A stretch of DNA of 49,262 bases from contig NZ_FNAT01000005.1 in the NCBI RefSeq assembly GCF_900102015.1, positions 1 to 49,262 of the forward strand, given 5' to 3'. This document shows positions 1 through 6,976 of this stretch, piece by piece (within the stretch, counting starts at the first letter, position 1; each line of letters starts with the position of its first letter). The translations under genes were made by a program, and so were the position numbers. Source of the stretch: Limimaricola pyoseonensis. GTDB lineage: Bacteria; Pseudomonadota; Alphaproteobacteria; Rhodobacterales; Rhodobacteraceae. The notes under the pieces are model-generated. The model made no database searches. It saw only the letters and a list, made by a program, of their open reading frames with translations, and was not told the DNA's origin.

Positions 1-20
1 GTGGCGGAGCGAGAGGGATT
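1..20. other. attP: Attachment site core (attP-like), tRNA-Ser 3' end fragment
   Basis: The reverse complement of positions 2-20 reads AATCCCTCTCGCTCCGCCA, the T-arm, acceptor stem and CCA end of a bacterial tRNA, most like tRNA-Ser. The match stops after the T-loop start, where an intact gene would continue with TTCGAA-type sequence, so no complete tRNA is present. Location beside the integrase and between two arrays of arm-type repeats supports an integration core that restores the 3' end of a host serine tRNA. The same core recurs at 49168-49187. The tRNA isotype is inferred from general similarity only. Confidence 0.7.
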
Positions 21-95
21 GCGACGGCAGCATCCCGCACCCTAAATCATTGTATTTGCATGTGCGATCCGCCACGCGTGAACCAATTTGTGCAC
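1..95. repeat. 95-bp terminal direct repeat, left copy
   Basis: Positions 1-95 are identical to 49168-49262, the last 95 bases of the window. The repeat begins exactly at the first base and ends exactly at the last, as expected when a circular molecule is assembled with overlapping ends. If so, the unique length is 49,167 bp. An integrated prophage would be expected to share only the short attachment core, because bacterial sequence would follow on one side. Confidence 0.95.
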
Positions 96-110
96 CAATA
101 TGTGAACCAG
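78..110. repeat. Integrase arm-type repeats, left side of att core
   Basis: Three 9-mers lie at a strict 12-bp period: GTGAACCAA (78-86), GTGCACCAA (90-98) and GTGAACCAG (102-110). They are the same family and orientation as the three copies at 49048-49080 on the other side of the core. Such arrays flanking attP are typical binding sites for the N-terminal arm-binding domain of tyrosine integrases. The function is inferred. Confidence 0.65.
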
Positions 111-466
111 ATTGTCTCATTGCTGAAGGGCGCTGATCCCTATTACCGCGAGGTAGTACGGTGAGGTTCTCGCATGGCGAAGTGCCAGAAGCGCTCATGC
201 TTTTCTGTCGTTAGCCTGCATGTCGCACCGATGGCCTGATCAGCTTGGCCCGCGGATACCAGTCCGGGCGCCCCGAGGGCACACCACCTCATGGGACATG
301 ATCACGAACTAGAAGAGTTGGCGGTTTCCGCTCGGCTCAATCGCAGGATGCAGCGACGTGCGTCTGTCTCGGGTCACTGGCAATCTTTCTGTAACCACCT
401 AGTTTCTCTCGCGCTATGTGACCACGTGATCTTTCACCTGCTGGAAGCAAGTCATTAAGTCAGCTA
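96..466. other. Non-coding stretch between att and receiver gene
   Basis: Apart from the last arm repeats (to 110), I see no convincing ORF, RNA gene or repeat here. It is a junction between the attachment site and the cargo gene at 550 and may hold that gene's promoter, but no clear -35/-10 pair could be picked. Confidence 0.5.
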
Positions 467-488
467 GGCGAGGCTTCGAAGCCTCGCC
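467..488. other. 22-bp perfect palindrome
   Basis: Arms GGCGAGGCTTC and GAAGCCTCGCC are perfectly complementary without a spacer. As RNA this gives a stable stem with a TTCG-containing loop; no T-run follows, so it is not a canonical terminator. It lies 62 bp before the receiver gene and could be an operator, a relic terminator of an upstream host gene, or an RNA-stabilising stem. Confidence 0.6.
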
Positions 489-549
489 ATCGTTGTGTCA
501 GTCACCGAGTGACGCTGGGAAGTATCAGCGGCTACGAGTAGGAGTTCAG

Positions 550-924
550 ATGGCGGTCATCATGCTGGTTGAGGACGAGCTTCTCATCGCTATGGACCTG
601 TATGAAATGCTCGAGCAACTTGGGCATGAGGTCGATGGCCCCTACATGACAGTGGCCCAAGCCGAAGATGCTCTTAGGAGCGACCTGCCCGATATTGCGC
701 TTCTAGACGCTCAACTGCGGGACAAAGAGGTGGATGAGGTTGCACGCCGGCTTCATGAAGCAGGGGTACCCATCGTGTTTCACTCCGGTCATGTTCGCGA
801 AGTCGAATACACGAAACGGTATCCGGGATCACGGTTTTGCCCAAAACCTGCAAGCCCCACCGACATCGTAAAGGCTGTCAACCAACAGCTAGACCTGTCG
901 AAAAGTCGGCTTGATGTGACCTAG
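550..924 (+). CDS. Single-domain response regulator (receiver)
   Basis: A 124-residue CheY-like receiver with no output domain. The acidic pocket VEDE is near the N-terminus, the phospho-acceptor Asp is in a LLDAQL strand, the conserved Ser is in VFHSGH and the Lys is in CPKPA. It should take phosphate from a sensor kinase, probably host-encoded because none is present here, and act through protein contacts. The ATG at 550 was chosen because AGGAG lies 6 nt upstream; a longer reading from 493 has no better signal. It is followed by a terminator at 996-1022 and is transcribed towards the end of the convergent late operon. It is probably a cargo gene that tunes host signalling (inference). Confidence 0.85.
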   Translation: MAVIMLVEDELLIAMDLYEMLEQLGHEVDGPYMTVAQAEDALRSDLPDIALLDAQLRDKEVDEVARRLHEAGVPIVFHSGHVREVEYTKRYPGSRFCPKPASPTDIVKAVNQQLDLSKSRLDVT

Positions 925-995
925 GGTAAGCTACACCTTGGGACTATACTAGTAATTGCCATTTCTTCGTCATGAACGTGGTAGGTACGAGTGAG

Positions 996-1022
996 GGGTC
1001 AGGGTGCACTCTGACCCTTTTT
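996..1022 (+). terminator. Rho-independent terminator after receiver gene
   Basis: GGGTCAG (996-1002) pairs with CTGACCC (1011-1017) around an 8-nt loop and is followed by five T residues (1018-1022). It ends the receiver transcript. Confidence 0.85.
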
Positions 1023-1452
1023 CGACGGCTTTCATCTGCTTCTGATTGGCACAGAGGAACCTGCTTAGCGCCGGGCTATGGAGCTAAGTCCCTGTGGGAA
1101 AAGGGGCGGAGCCGATCGAATGAGAGGCCGAGGACGGCGATCAGTCGCGCTCCCGCGCCGGCATTTTGGCGGCAATCAGCGATGTCAGTTCTCAAACAAC
1201 AGGGCCTGACTCGCAGCACATCACGAACCAACCGAACGACCTGGTCCTTAGCGGCATTTGCCCACGGTTCCCGGATCATAGACTTGACCATTTCGAAGCC
1301 GATCCCGGACGCGATCCCGCCGACATCGCGCTCGACTCAATGACGATGTTCGCGCTGCCACCGCGACGCTTGGTAAGGACGTACGCCCATGCCTCGAGTT
1401 GCCACAGCCCCTTAATGACCTGCGGCATAGCGGATGCTGATCGCCCCCTGTG
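1023..1452. other. Unassigned stretch between receiver gene and late operon
   Basis: Several short ORFs exist on both strands, but none has a good ribosome binding site or a recognisable domain. It may be decayed host sequence. No terminator for the incoming minus-strand late operon was identified. Confidence 0.4.
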
Positions 1453-1722
1453 CTACCGCGCCGTGACGAACAAGCTCGCCGACCGATCCATCTGGCGTCC
1501 TGCAGCCGTGGTGATGCGCGAGGTGAGCTCGTAGGTCTCGCCGACTTCGCCGCCGGAAAGCCAAGCAATGGCAAGGGGGCCGGAGTGCTCGGACCGGACG
1601 AAAGTCAAGCCCGCCGGCACGAGCCACTCCGCCGAGGCAATCGTGTCGCCCTCCAGCAACCTCGACCAGTCGATGGCATAGTCGAGTACGTCGTCCGGGT
1701 CTTTGTCGGCCCACCGTGACAT
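1453..1722 (-). CDS. Nested product: C-terminal domain of the fibre gene
   Basis: Inside the 529-residue fibre gene an in-frame ATG at 1722 is preceded by a near-perfect GGAGG with a 5-nt spacer. Translation from it gives an 89-residue protein, MSRWADKDPDDVLDYA onward, sharing the stop codon. Related phages are thought to carry this domain as an independent gene, so either two genes fused while keeping the old start or both products are made. Presence of the start signal is direct; use of it is not shown. Confidence 0.5.
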   Translation of the reverse strand: MSRWADKDPDDVLDYAIDWSRLLEGDTIASAEWLVPAGLTFVRSEHSGPLAIAWLSGGEVGETYELTSRITTAAGRQMDRSASLFVTAR

Positions 1723-3042
1723 GTGATCCTCCGATCGGATGAGGCGCGGCTCGGGCGCCAAGGTGACGACCCGCCGCTCGAACGGCATCACGGCGATACG
1801 AGCCGGGGCCGGCGGGATGTAGAGCGCGACGACCAGGCGCGGCCGCGAAACTCTTGCGGCAACGTCGAGGTGGAGCGTCGAGAGCGCGGTTTGGGTGTCC
1901 AATGCAGCGCGGCCGAGCACCGGCACGGCGACGATGATGCGCGACGCAAGATCGGCGACGGCGCGAACGGCCGGGCGATCAACATCGGCGACCGCCATCA
2001 GGCCAAGCGGCCCGGCGCTGACGCCGCCGCCGAGCGCGGGCGGCGCAAGGATCGGATCAGCATGCAGCGATGCGGGGGTCAGGTGCGTCTCGGCGGTGAG
2101 CGCGGCGAGGGCGATCTCGGCGGCGCTGACCAGATCGGACGGAGCCAGGGCCGCGGCCGTCTGCAGGCGGGCCTTGCCCAGCTGCGGCTGGGTGGTGATC
2201 GCGCCGGGCGGCAAACGCGTGCCCGATTGGAGCACGGGCCGCCCCAGGACCGGAGCGCGGATCAGCCCCTCGGGGGTCAAGCTGGTGGCCGCGGGCAGAC
2301 CGGTTCGCCCCAAGCTCGGAGTGGAGCGCAGCCCCAGCGGCGCGGCGCCCCCCTCGACGGCATTGGCCCCCGGCGGCACGTCGGCGGCGTCCAGGGCCAC
2401 GCCGTCGTTCTCGACCACGAAGTTGCGGGCATGGCCGGAGCTGTCCTCGCCCGGGTCAGAAGGGTTCTGTCCGTCGATCCGGTAGAACACCGCGCTCTGG
2501 GCGGCGGCCGGCAGGTCGCGCCAATTGCCAGTGGCCGGGTCGCGATTCAGCGCGTCGACCTCGACCACCCCCTTGAGGACACAGAAATCGAAAATCGCGC
2601 CGATCCAGCCGTCATCGGTGTCGGGCCCGACCTCGAGATTGCCAAGAAGACCATGTGCCCCGCTGGCGTCGAGGCCGGTGAGCGTGGCCGCCTCCGAGGT
2701 TTCATAGACGCCGTTGACGTAGCAGCGGCAGTCGTGGTCGCCGGCGAGGTTCTCCCCGAACTGGTAGACGACATGGTCCCAGCCGCCATCGGTGCAGCCC
2801 ACAGTGGTGTCCATGGGTGAGCCGTTGACCTTGGCCTTCAGCTGCTCAGTCGTGGACTGGCTGTAGATCTGCAAGGCACGGGTGCCGCTGGTCCAGAGCG
2901 TGTCCCAAGATGGCCCGCCGCTCGCGCTGCGCTTCCAGAACGACACCGTGAGGTCGGTGCCGGAGAAGGCCAACGCGGTGGCGGAGTGCATTCCGGTGGC
3001 CGCGGCAGCGGAAGCACTGACGAGGGCGCGCCGGGTCGACAT
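1453..3042 (-). CDS. LamG-containing tail fibre / virion surface protein
   Basis: 529 residues in three parts. Residues about 20-220 look like a LamG/concanavalin-like jelly roll (WDHVVYQF, CYVNGVY, GWIGAIFDF). Residues about 244-331 form a 22-residue repeat with the pattern LGR..L...T.L.P..L...P. The last 89 residues (start SRWADKDPDDVLDYAIDW) are a compact domain often seen as a separate small phage structural protein. It lies at the 3' end of the late operon and probably binds surface glycans as an accessory fibre or head decoration. An internal start for the C-terminal domain is listed separately. The glycan-binding role is inferred. Confidence 0.7.
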   Translation of the reverse strand: MSTRRALVSASAAAATGMHSATALAFSGTDLTVSFWKRSASGGPSWDTLWTSGTRALQIYSQSTTEQLKAKVNGSPMDTTVGCTDGGWDHVVYQFGENLAGDHDCRCYVNGVYETSEAATLTGLDASGAHGLLGNLEVGPDTDDGWIGAIFDFCVLKGVVEVDALNRDPATGNWRDLPAAAQSAVFYRIDGQNPSDPGEDSSGHARNFVVENDGVALDAADVPPGANAVEGGAAPLGLRSTPSLGRTGLPAATSLTPEGLIRAPVLGRPVLQSGTRLPPGAITTQPQLGKARLQTAAALAPSDLVSAAEIALAALTAETHLTPASLHADPILAPPALGGGVSAGPLGLMAVADVDRPAVRAVADLASRIIVAVPVLGRAALDTQTALSTLHLDVAARVSRPRLVVALYIPPAPARIAVMPFERRVVTLAPEPRLIRSEDHMSRWADKDPDDVLDYAIDWSRLLEGDTIASAEWLVPAGLTFVRSEHSGPLAIAWLSGGEVGETYELTSRITTAAGRQMDRSASLFVTAR

Positions 3043-3044
3043 GC

Positions 3045-3530
3045 TCAGGCCCCGACGGCCTCAAAGGCGGTGAGCAGCTCGGACAGGCTCGGGTCGGCCC
3101 GCAGCGCGTCGCCGCTGGTCGCGGGCATCGTATTGGTGCGCTCGATAACCTTAGCGGCGACACCGTCGACGACGACCTCGGCCACCCGAAGCAGGTCGGC
3201 CCCGGTCAGGCTTGCAAGATGGTCGTCCAGCGCGGCGTGCCAGGCCGCGGCCTTCACTTCGATGTCCTGCACCAGCGCCTGGAAGGTGGCTAGATCGGCC
3301 GGCCCGCCCATGTCGGCCATCAGCCTCTCGGCCGGCACCGGGGCCTTGTTGCCTTCGGAGATCGCCGCGTAGCTGGCCAGCTTGGCGTTGCGCAGCGCGA
3401 ACTGGATGCGGTCCAGCTGCGCCAACGGCAGGGGGCCGGTACCCCCCTGCACGTCGCGGATCGCCGCAGCCGCGGCCAGGACCGTGGCGGAGAGGCGGCT
3501 CATCGCCGCCGGGAACTGGGACAGGCTCAT
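3045..3530 (-). CDS. Hypothetical late protein
   Basis: 161 residues, Ala-rich and predicted mostly helical, with no signal peptide or membrane segment and no domain I recognise. It sits 2 nt before the LamG fibre and after the 123-residue protein, in the fibre block at the end of the late operon. It could be a structural partner or chaperone of the fibre. Confidence 0.65.
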   Translation of the reverse strand: MSLSQFPAAMSRLSATVLAAAAAIRDVQGGTGPLPLAQLDRIQFALRNAKLASYAAISEGNKAPVPAERLMADMGGPADLATFQALVQDIEVKAAAWHAALDDHLASLTGADLLRVAEVVVDGVAAKVIERTNTMPATSGDALRADPSLSELLTAFEAVGA

Positions 3531-3554
3531 GCCGCCCTCCTCCTAGGTTTGGGG

Positions 3555-3926
3555 TCAGGCGCTGACCGCGTCGGGGAAGCCGATCGCCAGCGGGTCGATC
3601 GTCACGGCATCGCCGGCGTTCACCGCCTTCGAGGCCGCCAGCGCGTTGGTCGCCAGCAACCGCGAATTGGTGTCGTCGACGATCGCGTAATGCGTGGCGG
3701 TGCCGCCCGTGGCGTAGGTCGCGCCCGCCTGCGGGGTGCAGGTCACCTCGCGCCCCCCGGCCGCACGATCGGCGATCGCGCCGGCGGTGACGGAGGTCGA
3801 GCCGAGGGAAGCGCCAGCGACCGCGGCAAAGCTCGCGGGCTCGCTCGAGCAGGCGTGGATGGTCTGGGCGTTGAGCCGGAGCTCCTCCAGTCCTTTGTCG
3901 AGAACGTCGTCGTGCAGATAGGCCAT
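3555..3926 (-). CDS. Hypothetical virion protein
   Basis: 123 residues, start MAYLHDDVLDKGLEEL. The ATG at 3926 was chosen over an upstream one because AGAGGA lies about 6 nt before it. The Ala/Thr/Gly-rich middle with many beta-prone stretches resembles small surface or fibre-associated proteins in tail modules of alphaproteobacterial phages. Two cysteines (CSSE, CTP) are present. It begins the accessory fibre block 55 nt downstream of an inverted repeat. Function unknown. Confidence 0.65.
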   Translation of the reverse strand: MAYLHDDVLDKGLEELRLNAQTIHACSSEPASFAAVAGASLGSTSVTAGAIADRAAGGREVTCTPQAGATYATGGTATHYAIVDDTNSRLLATNALAASKAVNAGDAVTIDPLAIGFPDAVSA

Positions 3927-3980
3927 GGAGTTTCCTCTGGTCAGGGTGCGGGAGGCTCGGAGGGCGAGCTGGCGGACGAT

Positions 3981-4006
3981 TGACAAGCGAGGTGAGTTGC
4001 TTGTCA
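3981..4006. promoter_or_regulatory. Inverted repeat upstream of the fibre block
   Basis: TGACAAGC (3981-3988) and GCTTGTCA (3999-4006) are perfect inverted 8-mers with a 10-bp spacer. They lie in the gap between the holin-like gene and the 3555-3926 gene. A GC-rich stem (CCCGGC/GCCGGG) is at about 4021-4037. It may be an operator or a processing stem separating the lysis block from the fibre block. Confidence 0.4.
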
Positions 4007-4104
4007 TCGGCATGGGTCAGCCCGGCTCTTCGCCGGGCCGTGGTGTCAGTCCTGCGTGGGGCAAGGGCCCGGACAGCGATCGAGCGAGAGGACGCGGGCG
4101 GGCA

Positions 4105-4326
4105 TCAGCCGCGGCCCCCGCCGATCTTCGCAGTCGCGCGGATCCGCCCGATGATCGCCAGGATGCCGCCCACGCCCGAGGCGATCTCCGCCGCATGCTG
4201 GCCCAGCGAGACCTGGTCGGCAGGCGAGACAGCCACGCCCCAGATGATCTGTACCAAGGCCGCGACGACGGCGGCGAGGCCGCCCCAGATGGTCAAGGAC
4301 TGCAGGGCGGATTTGTAGTTGGTCAT
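4105..4326 (-). CDS. Small two-TM membrane protein, probable holin
   Basis: 73 residues from the ATG at 4326 (GGAG with 7-nt spacer); an ATG at 4332 would add two residues and form an ATGA overlap with the DUF6527 gene. A hydrophobic segment at about residues 9-30 (IWGGLAAVVAALVQIIWG) and a second at about 45-60 (GGILAIIG), with a basic C-terminus, fit a class II holin. It is next to the amidase, as in a lysis cassette. The assignment rests on topology and context, because holins share little sequence. Confidence 0.7.
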   Translation of the reverse strand: MTNYKSALQSLTIWGGLAAVVAALVQIIWGVAVSPADQVSLGQHAAEIASGVGGILAIIGRIRATAKIGGGRG

Positions 4327-4328
4327 GG

Positions 4329-4649
4329 TCATGCTCCTTTCTGAGCGGGGTCGAAATCGGGGAGGTCGACGGTCTGCCCGGCGAGCGCATGGGTGCAGTC
4401 GCCGAGGAACTGGATGCGGCCGTCGCGCACGAAGCTGTGGCAGGTCGAGAGGTTCACGTCCGGCCGGTCCGGGTCGGGCGTGTTCACCAGCACCGAGGGC
4501 GAGAAGGTTGGCGTGTCGGCATCGCCATTCCAATTCCAGAAGGGGCGCCCCTGCCCTTCGACCCTCACGACATGCATCGTGCCGCAGCCGGGACACATGA
4601 AACCGACCCGGCCGCCCCGAAGGCCGCGGAGCTTGCTGCCGAGCTGCAT
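4329..4649 (-). CDS. DUF6527-family zinc-binding protein
   Basis: 106 residues. CPGC near residue 19 and the later CHSF...FLGDCTHALAG give a set of Cys/His that could bind zinc; WNWNGDADTPTFSPSVL is the family-typical core. This family is common in phage lysis neighbourhoods but its function is unknown. It lies between amidase and holin-like genes with very short gaps, so it is probably cotranslated with them. Confidence 0.75.
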   Translation of the reverse strand: MQLGSKLRGLRGGRVGFMCPGCGTMHVVRVEGQGRPFWNWNGDADTPTFSPSVLVNTPDPDRPDVNLSTCHSFVRDGRIQFLGDCTHALAGQTVDLPDFDPAQKGA

Positions 4650-4651
4650 GG

Positions 4652-5278
4652 TCAGCGCCCGATCCTGTCGGTGATCCGTTCGCGGATCTCGGACAGGCGA
4701 GTCTTGAGCACGGCGGGGTCGCTCGGCGTCGAGGCCAGCGCAGCCGTCGCGCGATCTCGCACCTCGGCCAGCCGCCAGCGCAGCACCTGCACGTCCATCG
4801 GCGCGGCTTCGGGTGCGGCCTCGGCCCGCATCACATGGTCCCACCACGCGGACGCCAAGAAGCCCGGACACTGGGTTGCCGCCGCGGGCATCTCCCGGTG
4901 GCCGCGCACCACGGCGCCGGGGAAGCGCTTGAGCAGCTCGCGGATCAGCGCGATCATCGCCTCGATCTGCTCGGGGGTCCGGCTGTCGAAGCCGGTGTTG
5001 GGCGCGGACGCGCGGACGCCGCCCTCGTAGCAGACCCCGATCGAAGACGCGTTCTCGCCTTGGCTGTGGGCACCAACCTCGAAGCGGCCCGGGTGCGACA
5101 GGTCGCGCCCAGTCTCGACAGTGCCGTCGCGGCGGATGAAGTAGTGGTAGCCGATCTCGTTGAAGCCGCGCGCCCGGTGCATCGCGTCGATGTCGGTGGC
5201 GGTGTAGCTCTTCTCGATCGGCGTGGCCGAGTAGTGGATGACGATGGTCGTGACGCGTCTGTCGGGCAGGTAGGACAT
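4652..5278 (-). CDS. Endolysin, N-acetylmuramoyl-L-alanine amidase
   Basis: 208 residues. The N-terminal about 145 residues are an Amidase_2 (T7 lysozyme-type) domain with zinc ligands His15 (VIHYS), His127 (RGHREM) and Cys137 (TQCPGF) and the GYHYF motif at 43-47. It cuts the amide bond between N-acetylmuramic acid and L-Ala in peptidoglycan at the end of infection. The C-terminal about 60 residues are helical and charged with no known wall-binding domain. There is no signal peptide, so release depends on the holin. A C-terminal helical tail on a T7-type amidase is slightly unusual. Confidence 0.92.
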   Translation of the reverse strand: MSYLPDRRVTTIVIHYSATPIEKSYTATDIDAMHRARGFNEIGYHYFIRRDGTVETGRDLSHPGRFEVGAHSQGENASSIGVCYEGGVRASAPNTGFDSRTPEQIEAMIALIRELLKRFPGAVVRGHREMPAAATQCPGFLASAWWDHVMRAEAAPEAAPMDVQVLRWRLAEVRDRATAALASTPSDPAVLKTRLSEIRERITDRIGR

Positions 5279-5343
5279 GACGATCTCCCATGGCTGGAGA
5301 GCCCGCAGGCGGGCCGGTGATCAGAAATTCGAGAAGGTCCGGG

Positions 5344-5922
5344 TCAGCCGCTGACGCGCAGCGGGAACCAGGGCGTCCAGCGCGGGATCGGCTCGTTGCG
5401 GCCCGGGCAGGTCGGGTAGAGCACCCTGACGCGGAACTGATGCGCGCCGTCGGGGATGAAGCTCGGGATCTCGAGCGGCACGGTGAATGACGTCTCGGAG
5501 CGGGTCAGCTCGACCACGTCCCACCTGGCTCCAAAGCTGATCTGGTAAATCCGGCCATCATCGAGGCGAAGCGAAGGCACGACCGATGACGGCCGGCCGC
5601 ACTCCTCGCCGTAGGGCGTGCGCGATCCGGCCAGGACATACCGGCAGTTGCCCGGCCGGCAATCGCCGATCTGGAAGCTCGCGCCTTCGTTCCAGTCCAC
5701 GACGCTCGGCGCCGGCATGAACTCCTCGACCCAGCTCAGCCGCGTCGCCAGGTCGGAAATGCCAAGGAAGGCTTGGGCGGCCGGCCGGATTCCGGGCCCA
5801 AGGAAATGCGTCCAGATCATCAGCGCGGTGCCCGCCGCCATGCCGATGGTCTGGAACACCTTCCAGATCCAGAGCCAGTGGTCCGTCCGCTCGCGCAGCG
5901 TGGTCTTCTTCTCGTGCGTCAA
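5344..5922 (-). CDS. Membrane-anchored hypothetical protein of the lysis region
   Basis: 192 residues if translation starts at the TTG at 5922, which has GGAGG 5 nt upstream and forms a TTGA overlap with the upstream gene. An N-terminal hydrophobic stretch (IWKVFQTIGMAAGTALMIW) is followed by a Cys-containing beta-rich domain (CRPGNCRYVLAG, CGRP). The topology suggests one TM and an outer domain; it could act in lysis (spanin-like) or be a membrane protein added by the phage. No family recognised. Confidence 0.65.
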   Translation of the reverse strand: MTHEKKTTLRERTDHWLWIWKVFQTIGMAAGTALMIWTHFLGPGIRPAAQAFLGISDLATRLSWVEEFMPAPSVVDWNEGASFQIGDCRPGNCRYVLAGSRTPYGEECGRPSSVVPSLRLDDGRIYQISFGARWDVVELTRSETSFTVPLEIPSFIPDGAHQFRVRVLYPTCPGRNEPIPRWTPWFPLRVSG

Positions 5923-6272
5923 CGCCACCTCCAGAGGCTTACAGCTGCCCACATGACCAGCAGTCGCCAGCCCCCTACCCCGTCGGCCCGCAGCGCCTCG
6001 GCGAACTCGGCGCCGGCCGTCAGCCGCGACCAGCCGAGGTGATGCAGCGCCTCGTCGTGCAGAGCTGCGGCCTTGCGGAAGCGCGGGTCGTGCGGGCTGA
6101 ACAGGCAGCGCGCCAGCCGCGGCACCGAGACGTCGAAGACGCGACCCGCGGGCACCTCGAGCCACAAGCCGGAGCCGACGCGCCCGACCTCCCATCGCAC
6201 GGGCGCGACCACGCGATAACAGATGCCGTGGATGCGCTCGGCCCACCGGCCGGAGTTGGTGTAGACGCTCAT
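5919..6272 (-). CDS. DUF1353-family protein
   Basis: 117 residues. The motif GRVFDVSVPRLARCLF, then DPRFRKAAALHDEALH, is the hallmark of DUF1353, a family common next to phage lysis genes. The His/Asp in ALHDEALHH could form a metal or catalytic site. Start ATG at 6272 overlaps the stop of the fibre chaperone-like gene (ATGA). Role unknown; cell-wall processing has been suggested by context only. Confidence 0.7.
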   Translation of the reverse strand: MSVYTNSGRWAERIHGICYRVVAPVRWEVGRVGSGLWLEVPAGRVFDVSVPRLARCLFSPHDPRFRKAAALHDEALHHLGWSRLTAGAEFAEALRADGVGGWRLLVMWAAVSLWRWR

Positions 6273-6976
6273 GGCCAGTAGGGCCCGTCGATCCAGTCTT
6301 CGGGCAGAGGGGTCATGTTCTTCAGGCTCACCCCGGCGAAGACATAGGCCCGCTCATACGCCCCCGCGGCCCGGCAGAAGGCAAAGCATTCATGCGCGTC
6401 CATCGGCGTCACGCTATTGTCGGCAGCGATCCAGCCGAAGGGCTGGTCCGGGTCGCACCAGTGAAGGTCCCCGGGCACGGCGCCGTCGTCGATCGCCTGC
6501 TTGGCCTCGACCGACTGGCCGCTCATCCGGAGTTTCGACGTCTCGTCGTACTGGTAGGCGACACCGCGCCAGGTGAACCCAACCTCGATCTTCCAGTCGC
6601 GTACTGTGTTCACGAGCTCGCGCTTCAGCCCTTCTGTCAGCGAAGGCAGGTCCAGCTCCCGCAAGGGCGTGAGGCGCGGCAGGATCGGCGCGTAGGGCGA
6701 CGCCAGATCCTCCGGAAAGCGACGCAAAGCAATACGGTAGAACCGCCATTCCGCGCGCTGCTCCGGGGTGAGCTCCGCGCCCTCGATCCAGTCGCTCGCC
6801 TTCAGGAGGGCGTCGCGCTCGCGCCGCACGATGTCCCATTCCTGGCTCTCGTGGTTGTCATGCTCGGAGATGAGCGCGCGGGTCTGACCCGGCTCGACGA
6901 AGCCGTCGACCTGATCCTCTGAGGCGAGGATCACGTTCGCCTCGGAGCCGTCTGCGTTCAGGATCCGCCACTTCAT
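6269..6976 (-). CDS. Tail fibre assembly / DUF4376-like protein
   Basis: 235 residues. The middle part (RDALLKASDWIEGAELTPEQRAEW, YRIALRRFPED) is typical of the C-terminal region of phage tail fibre assembly proteins, and the second half (VGFTWRGVAYQYDE...) resembles DUF4376. Its position directly after the gpJ-like tip gene with an ATGA overlap suggests a chaperone for, or cap on, the C-terminal adhesin of that protein. Confidence 0.7.
   Translation of the reverse strand: MKWRILNADGSEANVILASEDQVDGFVEPGQTRALISEHDNHESQEWDIVRRERDALLKASDWIEGAELTPEQRAEWRFYRIALRRFPEDLASPYAPILPRLTPLRELDLPSLTEGLKRELVNTVRDWKIEVGFTWRGVAYQYDETSKLRMSGQSVEAKQAIDDGAVPGDLHWCDPDQPFGWIAADNSVTPMDAHECFAFCRAAGAYERAYVFAGVSLKNMTPLPEDWIDGPYWP

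Noticed and set aside
1-95. Intact tRNA-Ser gene at the window end
   Set aside because: Only the T-arm/acceptor end (about 19 bases) is present; anticodon and D-arm sequence are missing.
1076-1291. 71-codon minus-strand frame between receiver gene and late operon
   Set aside because: No SD, no domain and overlapping frames on the other strand are equally open.
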